Source: Mycobacteroides franklinii
GTDB lineage: Bacteria; Actinomycetota; Actinomycetes; Mycobacteriales; Mycobacteriaceae
DNA: 64,000 bases
Direction of reading: 5' to 3'
NCBI RefSeq assembly: GCF_002013895.1
Contig: NZ_MAFQ01000004.1
Span: 168,024 to 232,023, forward strand
Below the pieces are notes generated by a model, which did no database searches, had not been told where the DNA came from, and worked only from the letters and a program-made list of their open reading frames with translations. The translations under genes and the position numbers were made by a program. Positions 1 through 7,479 of this stretch are shown here, one piece after another. The number at the start of each line of letters is the position of its first letter. Position 1 is the stretch's first letter.

Positions 1-1026
1 GTCGGCGCCGGTGACCCGGGCCAGGGTGTCCAGCCGCTCGGCGACCTGACCGGCATCACCGACGAACTGGGTGGTGACCCTGTCCTCCGACAGGAGGCGC
101 TCTTCCTCGGTAAGCGGTTGCGCCTCATCGGGATTGGGGTACGGGATGGCGCCATGTCCGGATCGAATCGAATGCACCCAGCGGCCAAAGGTGCTGGTGA
201 GGTGACGAGCGGTGGGCTCGTCGTCGGCGGCCACCGCATCCGCGGAGACAATGACGTACGGCTCGGCCAGCGCCTTCGAGGGCCGGAACGCGTCGCGGTA
301 GGCCTCGACCGCCTCCAGGGTGGACCAGGGCGTGACATGGTAATTCGCCACGAACGGCAGACCGCGTCGCGCGGCGACCTGAGCAGACTCGCCCTTACTG
401 GACCCGAAGAGCCATAGCGGCAGGTCGGCCCCCTCGCCCGGTCGGATATGCAGCGCAACACCTTCCTGGCTGACGTAGCTGCCGTCGAGGAATGCCTGAA
501 TGTCGGCCACCTGCCGATCGAAATCCGCGACCTGTGCGCCGGGCTGCTGCAGGGTGGTGGCGGTGGCCCGTAGTTTCGGATTGTCCTTGATGCCGAATTC
601 GGTGGGCGCCTTCGGGATGAACAGACCGTCGACCTCGTGCGCCGGCGCGGGTTCGGGCTTCTGCTCGTTTCCGGCCAGCCGATCCCTGATGCGATGTCCG
701 GTACGCCCGAGCCCGAGGTCGATGCGGCCCGGGTACAGCGCATCGAGAATGCCGAAGCTTTCCACGACCGCGGCGGGCGTGGTGGAGGCGATCTGAACGG
801 CTCCGGCACCTACCCGGATCTGCTGGGTGGCGGCGGCGATATGCGCGATGACCAGCGCGGGAACAGTGCTCGCCACCGCGACGAAATGGTGTTCGGCGAG
901 CCAGTAGCGACGGTATCCCCATTGTTCTGCATGCTGGGCCAGATCGATCGAATGACGCAATGCCGTAGCGGCATCCGATCCTTCGCTGACCGGGGACAGG
1001 TCGAGAACAGAGAGCGGGACGTTCAT
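1..1026 (-). CDS. LLM class flavin-dependent oxidoreductase (MsnO8-like), 3' end outside window
   Basis: The 342 visible codons encode the N-terminal part of a luciferase-like TIM-barrel monooxygenase; the C-terminus lies beyond the window edge. The protein opens with LSVLDLSPVSEG and carries YRRYWLAEHH at about residues 39-48 and a GRIDLGLGR stretch, all typical of the MsnO8-type subfamily. Such enzymes use reduced FMN (less often F420) to oxygenate small organic substrates. The ATG at 1026 overlaps the stop of the upstream monooxygenase gene by 4 bases (ATGA), and an AAGGAAG ribosome site precedes it, so it is the last visible gene of the operon that starts at the ABC permease. The exact substrate cannot be read from the sequence. 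Confidence 0.85.
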   Translation of the reverse strand, partial: MNVPLSVLDLSPVSEGSDAATALRHSIDLAQHAEQWGYRRYWLAEHHFVAVASTVPALVIAHIAAATQQIRVGAGAVQIASTTPAAVVESFGILDALYPGRIDLGLGRTGHRIRDRLAGNEQKPEPAPAHEVDGLFIPKAPTEFGIKDNPKLRATATTLQQPGAQVADFDRQVADIQAFLDGSYVSQEGVALHIRPGEGADLPLWLFGSSKGESAQVAARRGLPFVANYHVTPWSTLEAVEAYRDAFRPSKALAEPYVIVSADAVAADDEPTARHLTSTFGRWVHSIRSGHGAIPYPNPDEAQPLTEEERLLSEDRVTTQFVGDAGQVAERLDTLARVTGAD

Positions 1027-2063
1027 GCCGACTTCCTTGCATAGCGGTTGGTGGCGGTGGGCAGACCGAGCCGTTCGCGCAGCGTTCCGTTGTCATACTC
1101 GGCGCGGAACCCGTGGTGGGCCTGAAGAAGGGGCACTAGTTCGTCAACTATGACCGGGATGTCGAGCGCGTTGACGGCGGGCCGCAACCGCACGCCGTCA
1201 ATGCCCCACTCGTGCCATTGGGCGACCAGGTCTGCCAGTTCCGGTGCCTGACCCGTGAATATCGCCGCATCCGAGTGGAATTCATCCTCGCGGCCAAACG
1301 AGACCACGAGATCGGCCAGCACCTTGATGACCCGGTGGCCTGCCGTATTGTGCAGACGGGCCGGAATCTCGGCGGCCGAGGCCCCGTCGTGTGGAGTGAC
1401 GAAGATGAGGTCGGCGTTCTTCGCAGCGAAAGCCTGCCCTGGTCGGCTCCGGGCGAGCGCGGCGACCACCGATTGCCCCTGTGGTGACCTGGGGGTAATG
1501 GACGGGCCCTTGACCGAGAAGAACCGCCCCTCGAAATCGATGTAGTGCAGTTTGTCCCTGTCGATGAACCGCCCCGTCGCCACATCGCGGATCTCCGCGT
1601 CGTCCTCCCAGCTGTCCCACAACCGCCGGACCACCTCCACGGAGTCGGCGGCCTCCTCCAGCAGATCTGGCAGCGGAAGAACCTTGGTGCGACCGAACGC
1701 GTCGGCCTCGTCCTCGGTGTCGGCGATGGTCACCTGCCAGCCGGCGCGGCCACCGGAGACGATATCCAGGGTCGCTATCGACTTGGAGATGTGAAACGGC
1801 TCGTTATGGGTGGCCGGCGCGGTGGCGATGAGCCCGATATGACTCGTCACCGGGGCGACGCGCGCGGCGGTCAGTGTCGCGTCGAGGCGGCCGCCGGGAG
1901 TGCGGCCGAACGAGTCCTCGAACGTCACGAAATCCAGCAGCCCTTGCTCGGCAAGCTGGACCTGCTGGGCCCAGTACTTGCCCGTCAAGGGGCTGCCGGC
2001 ATGCTCATCCGCGTCCGGATGCCAGCCGTGTCCGTCCAGGGCCAGGCCAAGCAGTGTCGTCAC
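1023..2063 (-). CDS. NtaA/SnaA/DszA-type flavin-dependent monooxygenase
   Basis: The 346-residue product is a luciferase-like monooxygenase of the NtaA/SnaA/DszA type. It shows LDIVSGGRAGWQV, RRLWDSWEDDA and FSVKGPSITPRSPQG, motifs typical of FMNH2-dependent monooxygenases that open C-S or C-N bonds (for example YxeK and YtnJ of Bacillus, known from the literature). The GTG at 2063 gives the usual short N-terminus (VTTLLGLALDGHGWHP); a GTG at 2090 in the same frame is the alternative, and an ATG further upstream would overlap the preceding gene and add an unlikely Arg-rich leader. Its stop overlaps the next gene by 4 bases. Position in an operon with an amino-acid importer and an acetyltransferase suggests cleavage of an imported, acetylated sulfur or amino compound (inference). 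Confidence 0.82.
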   Translation of the reverse strand: MTTLLGLALDGHGWHPDADEHAGSPLTGKYWAQQVQLAEQGLLDFVTFEDSFGRTPGGRLDATLTAARVAPVTSHIGLIATAPATHNEPFHISKSIATLDIVSGGRAGWQVTIADTEDEADAFGRTKVLPLPDLLEEAADSVEVVRRLWDSWEDDAEIRDVATGRFIDRDKLHYIDFEGRFFSVKGPSITPRSPQGQSVVAALARSRPGQAFAAKNADLIFVTPHDGASAAEIPARLHNTAGHRVIKVLADLVVSFGREDEFHSDAAIFTGQAPELADLVAQWHEWGIDGVRLRPAVNALDIPVIVDELVPLLQAHHGFRAEYDNGTLRERLGLPTATNRYARKSA

Positions 2064-2152
2064 GACCGGTTCAACGGCTACGACCGGCACAATGACGGCG
2101 TTAACCTCAGCCTGAGGAAAAGGGACCCAGCGCTGTCTGCTTCGCAGTGGCC

Positions 2153-2359
2153 CTACTCGCCGAATTCCTCCTCGGCGCGGGGCCGATAGTAGCTCCACGG
2201 CTGAAATCGTTCCGGACGCTGCGAAACCATCTCCGATAACAGGTCCAGCTGGTAACGCGCCTTGTCCGCATGCGGATCATTGTCGATCGCGTCCAGTGTC
2301 ACCTTGATATCGGCGATCGCCTTGCGAATCTGCCTGGGCAGCTTCATATCCGGATCCAC
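2153..2359 (-). CDS. Small helical protein coupled to the nucleotidyltransferase
   Basis: This 68-residue charged protein has a mainly helical look (IRKAIADIKVTLDAIDNDP) and an aromatic, acidic tail (PWSYYRPRAEEEFGE). I do not recognise a family. The GTG start shares one base with the TAG stop of the nucleotidyltransferase gene upstream, which implies translational coupling; an ATG four codons further in (2347) is the alternative start. Tight pairing suggests a functional partner of the nucleotidyltransferase, perhaps a regulator or neutralising subunit, but this is inference only. Confidence 0.6.
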   Translation of the reverse strand: MDPDMKLPRQIRKAIADIKVTLDAIDNDPHADKARYQLDLLSEMVSQRPERFQPWSYYRPRAEEEFGE

Positions 2360-3123
2360 TATGCCTCCCAATGGCGCTGGTATATCTCGACCAGCCAGTT
2401 GTCGATGATCATCCGATCCGGCTGCTCGGGCAGATCCGCGGTCGCCGTCAGAGACTCCAAACGTGCCGTCACCTCGTCGAGCCAACCCAGCACATCGGGC
2501 AGCGTGTACTTACCCTGACGCACGTCAACCAACTGGCTCCGGTACGGCTGTGGCATGGGCAGAGTGATCCTGCCGCGCTCCATCAGCTCAATTCCCTGAA
2601 TGCCGAGACGTAAGGCGTGATAAGCGAATTTGGTGTCGAACCCGTACCGCTCGATCAACTCGGGCCGATTGGTGCGACGCGAGAGGTCACCAGTCAGCCG
2701 CCTACGTTGGGAGTTCAGGTAGCCCAGAAACTTGCGGCCCGCCACGCGCGACAGGAACCGTTCGGGGTGCCGTTGCACGTCGTGTCCCACGTCGGTGCTG
2801 ACCGTGAGCTCCTGATCGGGGATGAATAGCAGCAGCAGCACGGTCGGGTTGCCCGCGGCCGCGAGCCTCGCCCACTTGCGCAGTGAGTACACGACCAGGT
2901 CCAGGTCACCCGGTCCTGATCTGACACCCTCGGGTTGCGTCCGGAAGATGTACTGCTCGAATCGACGCAGACCGATCACGCATTCCGGGGGTTCGATGCA
3001 CACGCCCATCTCGTCGCGATCATCGTCGCCCGCGGTGACGCCGTGTAGCCCAGAGCCCACCTGTCCGCGCAGGACGGTGTTCCCTTCGGCAATCAGACGG
3101 TGCGCATCACTGGAGTGCAACAT
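2359..3123 (-). CDS. Nucleotidyltransferase, YcgL/COG3541-like
   Basis: The 254-residue protein starts at an ATG and carries a DNA polymerase beta-like nucleotidyltransferase core: GSGLHG at residues 23-28, the metal-binding pair D35-x-D37, a third acidic position near D75 in DLDLVVYSLRKW, and a following GNPTVLLLLF. The combination of GS-x3-G, D-x-D and the YSLRK...GNP segment is typical of the COG3541 (YcgL) group, also frequent in phages. Substrate and role are unknown for the group. It sits inside the importer/monooxygenase operon, followed by a 68-residue gene that overlaps its stop by one base. Possible roles are RNA or protein nucleotidylation, as in MNT-type toxin-antitoxin systems, but no HEPN partner is visible. 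Confidence 0.75.
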   Translation of the reverse strand: MLHSSDAHRLIAEGNTVLRGQVGSGLHGVTAGDDDRDEMGVCIEPPECVIGLRRFEQYIFRTQPEGVRSGPGDLDLVVYSLRKWARLAAAGNPTVLLLLFIPDQELTVSTDVGHDVQRHPERFLSRVAGRKFLGYLNSQRRRLTGDLSRRTNRPELIERYGFDTKFAYHALRLGIQGIELMERGRITLPMPQPYRSQLVDVRQGKYTLPDVLGWLDEVTARLESLTATADLPEQPDRMIIDNWLVEIYQRHWEA

Positions 3124-3181
3124 GCAGCAGATTTCATCAGGAACGCCCTCACGTGGGCAACCGAAATTCGTTCCTGCCGAG

Positions 3182-3676
3182 TTAGGCCTCGAGGTCCTTC
3201 TCGAACGGGTGGATACCGACCTCGTCCGCGGACAGATTCTCGTCGTAGAGCGCGCGATACCCCGCCGAGAGATACAGCGCCTTCGCTTCGGGCTGGCGCG
3301 GCCCGGTCGTGAGGTAGATGCGCCGGTACCCACGGTTGCGGATCTCCAGTTCCAGCGCGGCCAGGGTGCGCCCGGCCAATCCCTGACGACGGTGGGCGCT
3401 GGAGGTCCAGATCCGTTTGAGCTCGGCGGTATCCGCGTCGTAGCGCTGAAAAGCACCGCCGGTCACGGCGGCGCCACCCTGTAGTCCGATCAACAGCCCG
3501 CCATCGGGAGCGGCGAAGTGGACTGCCGGATAGTTGACCAGGAGATCGTGATGCTCATCGAGGGTCCCGCCGTATCGCGTGCTGTACTCGAGCGCCAGCT
3601 CGGCCAGCAGCGGGGCCGCCAACGGATCCTGCTGCTGGACCGTCACGAACTGCAGCAGATCCTCACACGCCGTCAT
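3182..3676 (-). CDS. GNAT family N-acetyltransferase
   Basis: The 164-residue product is a compact GNAT acetyltransferase. The acetyl-CoA loop is visible as SSAHRRQGLAGRTLAALE (RRQGLAGR, close to the Q/R-x2-G-x-G/A consensus), followed by the usual strand and helix IYLTTGPRQPEAKALYLSAGY. The ATG at 3676 lies one base after the TGA of the binding-protein gene, so translation is coupled. In sulfur-salvage operons of Bacillus (yxe, ytm) a GNAT enzyme acetylates the imported cysteine derivative before monooxygenase attack; the same gene combination here suggests a similar role (inference). Confidence 0.85.
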   Translation of the reverse strand: MTACEDLLQFVTVQQQDPLAAPLLAELALEYSTRYGGTLDEHHDLLVNYPAVHFAAPDGGLLIGLQGGAAVTGGAFQRYDADTAELKRIWTSSAHRRQGLAGRTLAALELEIRNRGYRRIYLTTGPRQPEAKALYLSAGYRALYDENLSADEVGIHPFEKDLEA

Positions 3677-3677
3677 G

Positions 3678-4610
3678 TCATCCTTGCCTGGGTAGTCCGC
3701 GGGGATTGATCTCCGACTTGGAGACCGCCTCGTTCTCCAATCCCCAGCGCTGCAACACCTTACGATACGTGCCGTCGGCAATGGCGTGATTGACGGCATC
3801 GGCAAGGGCGCGCACCAACCCGTTGTCCTTCTTGGTGAGCACCGCAATCTCACCTTGCAGCGCCTCCCCCGCGCCGGAGAAGGTGCCCACCAGCTTGGTC
3901 TGCCCAGTGGCCTCCGAATGGAAGACCGCCGACGGGTTCGGCCCCACGTAGGCATCGATACGGCCGGAGGCCAGCGCCAGGTAGTAGCCGGTGGCCTGCT
4001 GGAAGTACTTGAGATCGGCCTCGGGCAGACCCTCCGCGACATTCTCTTCGTTCCACCGCACCAGCAGCGCCTCCTGGTTGGTACCGGACCCAACACCGAT
4101 GGTCTTGCCGGCGATATCCCTGGCGCCCTTGACCTTCCAATCCAGCGACCGCCGAGCCTCGAAGGTGACGTTGTCCAGACGATAGGTCGCGAAGTCGAAC
4201 TTCTCCTTACGCTCCTCGGTGACCGTGACATTGGAAATAAAGGCGTCCACCTCACCCGAATCCACCTTGACGAAGTTCTGCGCCCAATCGGCCGAACGCA
4301 GATCGACACGCAGCCCCAGAACGTCTGCCGCCAGATAGGCGATATCCGTCTCGATCCCGATCATCGTCTTGTCATCGTCGGCGTAGAACCGCAGCGGCGG
4401 TAGCGAGCTGGCGTCCCCCGTCACAATGAGCGTGCCGCGCTTGCGGATGGCCTCGGGCACCTCGGCGGCAATGGCGTCGACCCTGGCGACCCGGATGCGG
4501 TTCTGTTCCGGGCTCAGGTTGAAGGACGACGATGCGGCTGGCCCCGCTCCTTCGGCGCACCCGGTCAACATGAGCAGCGCGGCGCAGAAAAGCGCGGCAA
4601 CGCATCTCAT
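3678..4610 (-). CDS. Amino-acid ABC transporter substrate-binding lipoprotein
   Basis: This 310-residue polar amino-acid binding protein (family 3 solute-binding fold) starts with a lipoprotein signal ending in LMLTGC, so Cys18 would be lipidated and the protein anchored outside the membrane. Family features include GTLIVTGDASSLPPLRF, IGIETDIAYLAADVLG and DAFISNVTVTEERKEKFDF. It overlaps the ATPase gene upstream by 4 bases and is followed after one base by the GNAT gene. It would deliver an amino acid or amino-acid-like ligand to the permease/ATPase pair. Ligand identity is not readable; cystine or a cysteine conjugate fits the neighbourhood. Confidence 0.9.
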   Translation of the reverse strand: MRCVAALFCAALLMLTGCAEGAGPAASSSFNLSPEQNRIRVARVDAIAAEVPEAIRKRGTLIVTGDASSLPPLRFYADDDKTMIGIETDIAYLAADVLGLRVDLRSADWAQNFVKVDSGEVDAFISNVTVTEERKEKFDFATYRLDNVTFEARRSLDWKVKGARDIAGKTIGVGSGTNQEALLVRWNEENVAEGLPEADLKYFQQATGYYLALASGRIDAYVGPNPSAVFHSEATGQTKLVGTFSGAGEALQGEIAVLTKKDNGLVRALADAVNHAIADGTYRKVLQRWGLENEAVSKSEINPRGLPRQG

Positions 4611-5368
4611 GACAGCACCTTCGACAGGAAACTCGCGGTGCGCTGATGCGACGGCTTGTCCAGTACTTCGGTCGGCGGACCCTGCTCAACGATGGCGCCG
4701 CGATCCATGAAGACCACGGTGTCGGCGATCTCCCGGGCCAGGCCGATCTCGTGCGTCACGATCACCAGGGTGGCGCCGTCCCGCGCGAGCTGCCGAATCA
4801 CGTCCAGGACCTCGGTCACCAGCTCGGGGTCCAGCGCCGAGGTGGGCTCGTCAAACAGAATGACTTTGGGCTGCAGTGCCAGAGCACGCGCGATGGCCAC
4901 CCGCTGCTGCTGCCCGCCGGAGAGCCGACGCGGATACTCCGCCGCCTTGTCGGCGACTCCCACACGGTCCAGCAACCGGGTCGCCTCGGCCACCAGCTCG
5001 GCACGCGGCGCCCGACGTGCCGCCAGCGGTGCCTCGATGACGTTCTCCAGCACCGTCAGATGCGGGAACAGGTTGAAGTTCTGGAACACGAAGCCAACCT
5101 GCGCGCGCTGCCGCAGAATGGCTCGCTCCGATAGTTCGTGGAGCACCGATCCCCGCTGCCGGTATCCGATGAGCTCACCGTCGATGCGTATCGTCCCCGC
5201 GTCCACCTTCTCCAGGTGGTTCAGCGTGCGCAGTAACGTCGACTTTCCTGATCCGGACGGACCGATGATGACCGTCACCTCACCCTGTCGCACAGTCAGA
5301 TTCACGTCGCGCAGTGCGGCGATCTGACCGTAGGACTTACTCACCCCGCGCACCTCAATGGTGCTCAT
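4607..5368 (-). CDS. Amino-acid ABC transporter ATP-binding protein
   Basis: The 253-residue ATPase has Walker A GPSGSGKST at residues 36-44, Q-loop VFQNFNLFPHLTVLENV at about 95-110, signature LSGGQQQR at 149-156 and Walker B VILFDEPTSALD at 169-180. The length and the Q-loop are those of polar amino-acid (GlnQ/HisP type) importers. It overlaps the permease gene and the binding-protein gene by 4 bases each, so the three importer genes form one translational unit. It powers uptake at the cytoplasmic face. Confidence 0.95.
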   Translation of the reverse strand: MSTIEVRGVSKSYGQIAALRDVNLTVRQGEVTVIIGPSGSGKSTLLRTLNHLEKVDAGTIRIDGELIGYRQRGSVLHELSERAILRQRAQVGFVFQNFNLFPHLTVLENVIEAPLAARRAPRAELVAEATRLLDRVGVADKAAEYPRRLSGGQQQRVAIARALALQPKVILFDEPTSALDPELVTEVLDVIRQLARDGATLVIVTHEIGLAREIADTVVFMDRGAIVEQGPPTEVLDKPSHQRTASFLSKVLS

Positions 5369-6246
5369 CGATGTGCGCCCCGCGCGTAATGCCGCTCGAT
5401 GTAGTACTGCACCACGGTCAACACCGAGGTGATGACGATGTACCAGACCGTCGCCACCATGAGCAGCGGCACCACCCGTCCGTTGCGGCCGAAAATGACC
5501 TGCACCTGATAGAAGAGGTCGGCGATGGCCATGGTGGACACGATGGAGGTGCCCTTCACCAGGCTGATGACCTCATTGGCGGCGTTGGGCATGACCGATC
5601 TCATGGCTTGCGGCAGCACGATCCGGAAGAACTGGCGACGGCGCGGAATACCCAGTGCGGCGGCGGCTTCCAACTGCCCCTCGTCGACGGACACGATGCC
5701 GCCCCGGATGATCTCGGCAAAATAGGCGCCCTGATGCAGGGTCAACCCGATCACCGCGGCGGTCAGACCGCTGAGCAGCTCATTGGTATCGATGGTGATC
5801 AGGCTCGGGCCGAACGGGATGCCGAAGCTGATGGTGTCGTACAGGTAGGCGATGTTGAACCAGAACAGCAGCTGCACGATCAGCGGTATGGAGCGGAAGA
5901 TCCACACGTACGTCCACGAAATGGCTTGCAATACGGGATTCTTGGACAGTCGCGCGGCCGCCAGAGCGATACCGAGCACAAATCCCAGCACCGTGCCGTA
6001 AATGGTCAGCCGGATGGTCAGCCACAGCGCGGCCAGCACTGACTTGGCGGTGAAGTAGCGCGCGAAGGTGGGCCAGTCCCACCCTGGGTTGCGCACCAAA
6101 CCGTGCACGAACATGGCGACAAAGATCAGTGCGATGGCCGAAAGGATCCAGTTCCCCGGACGCGGGCGGCGGCGCACCCGCAGCACCGGCTCGGCGGCCT
6201 CGTGAGCCACCCGAGCGCGCGGCAGCGCAGCAGGTGCCGATGTCAT
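5365..6246 (-). CDS. Amino-acid ABC transporter permease
   Basis: This 293-residue HisM/GlnP-type permease has an N-terminal arginine-rich cytosolic leader, a first membrane span near residues 32-50, then the conserved permease domain, with the EAA loop visible as LEAAAALGIPRRRQFFRIVLPQAM. As the first gene of the minus-strand operon it sets its 5' boundary at about 6246, and the promoter should lie in the 123-base gap before the divergent PPOX gene. The single permease probably works as a homodimer with the ATPase encoded next to it. Confidence 0.92.
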   Translation of the reverse strand: MTSAPAALPRARVAHEAAEPVLRVRRRPRPGNWILSAIALIFVAMFVHGLVRNPGWDWPTFARYFTAKSVLAALWLTIRLTIYGTVLGFVLGIALAAARLSKNPVLQAISWTYVWIFRSIPLIVQLLFWFNIAYLYDTISFGIPFGPSLITIDTNELLSGLTAAVIGLTLHQGAYFAEIIRGGIVSVDEGQLEAAAALGIPRRRQFFRIVLPQAMRSVMPNAANEVISLVKGTSIVSTMAIADLFYQVQVIFGRNGRVVPLLMVATVWYIVITSVLTVVQYYIERHYARGAHR

Positions 6247-6369
6247 GCGCTCGAACCTAGGAACACCGACCAGTGCACAACAGTCTTTGGCTCCCGGCGA
6301 ATCGAACGGCGGCTATCCGTCATGTTCGACCGGGGAAGCATCGGCGCCACTCGGATGTTCAAATAGGTC

Positions 6370-6765
6370 ATGCCAGAAATCCCCGCGGGCTTCGAAGATC
6401 TCTTGGAACAACGGCTCTACGGCCACCTGGCCACGGTCGGTGGCGACGGCTCAGCGCAGTCCAGTCCCATGTGGTTCGACTGGGACGGCGAGCGGCTGCG
6501 CTTCACCCACACCAAGAAGCGGGCCAAGTTCCGCAACATCCAGGCCGAGCCACGGGTCGCGTTCTCGATCCTGGACCCCACCAACCCGTATCGGTATCTG
6601 GAGGTGCGCGGCACCATCGACCAGGTCGACGACGATCCCACCGGGTCTTTCATCCAGGAACTGGCCCACCTGTATCAGGCACCGTGGGCCGGGACGAGCA
6701 CCGGCGACGAGGCCGACCGCGTCATCCTGTACCTGCGGCCCACCAAGTTCGTCAGCCACGGCTAG
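6370..6765 (+). CDS. PPOX class F420-dependent oxidoreductase
   Basis: The 131-residue product is a small split-barrel flavin/F420 protein. GHLATVGGDGSAQSSPMWFDWDG, KFRNIQAEPRVAFSILDP and YLEVRGTIDQVDDDP are typical of the F420-dependent PPOX-type (Rv1155-like) family of mycobacteria, which reduce or bind F420 substrates in the cytosol. The ATG start gives the usual N-terminus. The gene converges on the TetR gene, and the two stop codons overlap within a CTAG tetranucleotide at 6762-6765. Substrate is unknown. Confidence 0.88.
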   Translation: MPEIPAGFEDLLEQRLYGHLATVGGDGSAQSSPMWFDWDGERLRFTHTKKRAKFRNIQAEPRVAFSILDPTNPYRYLEVRGTIDQVDDDPTGSFIQELAHLYQAPWAGTSTGDEADRVILYLRPTKFVSHG

Positions 6766-7382
6766 GTCAGCGGTCCCAGCAGCCGCATACACATATCGGT
6801 GGCCTTTGCACCGAGTTCGCCTGCACTGCATCGGCTTTCATCGGCAAGCCAGTCCTCCATGAGGAGAGTGACGCCCCCGACGCCGAACACTGCGGCATCG
6901 AGCAATGCCGGCTCAGGTGTGGACACCCCTGGCGCGATGGTCAGGAGTATCGCCCGTGCCACACGGTGCTGGAGTGTTCGGCGCTTGGCGGCAAGTCCGG
7001 GATATCCAGCCAGGTCGGATGTCAGGATCCGCAGCACCGCCCGATCCGCGACGGACTGCTCGAGGTACGCCGTGAGCCCCGCCGTCAGCTGTGCGTGCGG
7101 GTTGTCACCGGCCAGCCTTCCGGCCTCGGCCATGGACGCGAACAGTTCGGTGAACACGTCGTCCACGATCTGCAGAACCAAATCGCCGATCACCTCGAAC
7201 TGCTCATAGAAGTACCGATCGGTCAGCCGGGTCCGGGCACACACGCCTCGAACGGTGACCGCGGCCAGACCCTTGTCACTCCATAGCTCACGGCCCGCGC
7301 GCACCAGTGCGGCGCGCCGCTCATCTCGGCGCTGCTCCCGCGTCTTGCCGCCGTATGTGCGGTGAGTCTGACCGTTTGTCAC
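6762..7382 (-). CDS. TetR family transcriptional regulator
   Basis: The 206-residue regulator has an N-terminal helix-turn-helix of TetR type: TREQRRDERRAALVRAGRELW, then AVTVRGVCARTRLTDRYFYEQFEVIGDLVLQIV. The C-terminal half is an uncharacterised ligand-binding domain. It is divergent from the carotenoid oxygenase gene with 97 bases between the starts, the usual arrangement for a local repressor of the neighbouring gene (inference). Confidence 0.88.
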   Translation of the reverse strand: MTNGQTHRTYGGKTREQRRDERRAALVRAGRELWSDKGLAAVTVRGVCARTRLTDRYFYEQFEVIGDLVLQIVDDVFTELFASMAEAGRLAGDNPHAQLTAGLTAYLEQSVADRAVLRILTSDLAGYPGLAAKRRTLQHRVARAILLTIAPGVSTPEPALLDAAVFGVGGVTLLMEDWLADESRCSAGELGAKATDMCMRLLGPLT

Positions 7383-7400
7383 GCGTAAACGCCCTTCGTC

Positions 7401-7428
7401 TTGACATAGGCAACCTACTCGCTAATGT
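7401..7428 (+). promoter_or_regulatory. Predicted promoter of the carotenoid oxygenase gene
   Basis: TTGACA at 7401-7406 is followed after 16 bases by TAATGT at 7423-7428, a good match to a sigma-70 (SigA) promoter. It lies 50-80 bases before the carotenoid oxygenase ATG. The imperfect dyad CAAC-N12-GTTG at 7411-7430 overlaps the -10 box and could be the binding site of the divergent TetR regulator. A ribosome site AGGAGA precedes the ATG at 7480. Confidence 0.55.
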
Positions 7429-7479
7429 TGAGGACACCCGTCATCAGAAACTGCCCGACAACGCGGTCTAGGAGATTTC

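Noticed and set aside
395..1096. A 233-codon minus-strand frame at the left edge
   Set aside because: It is in a different frame from the real LLM monooxygenase that runs from 1026 to the window edge and shows the family motifs.
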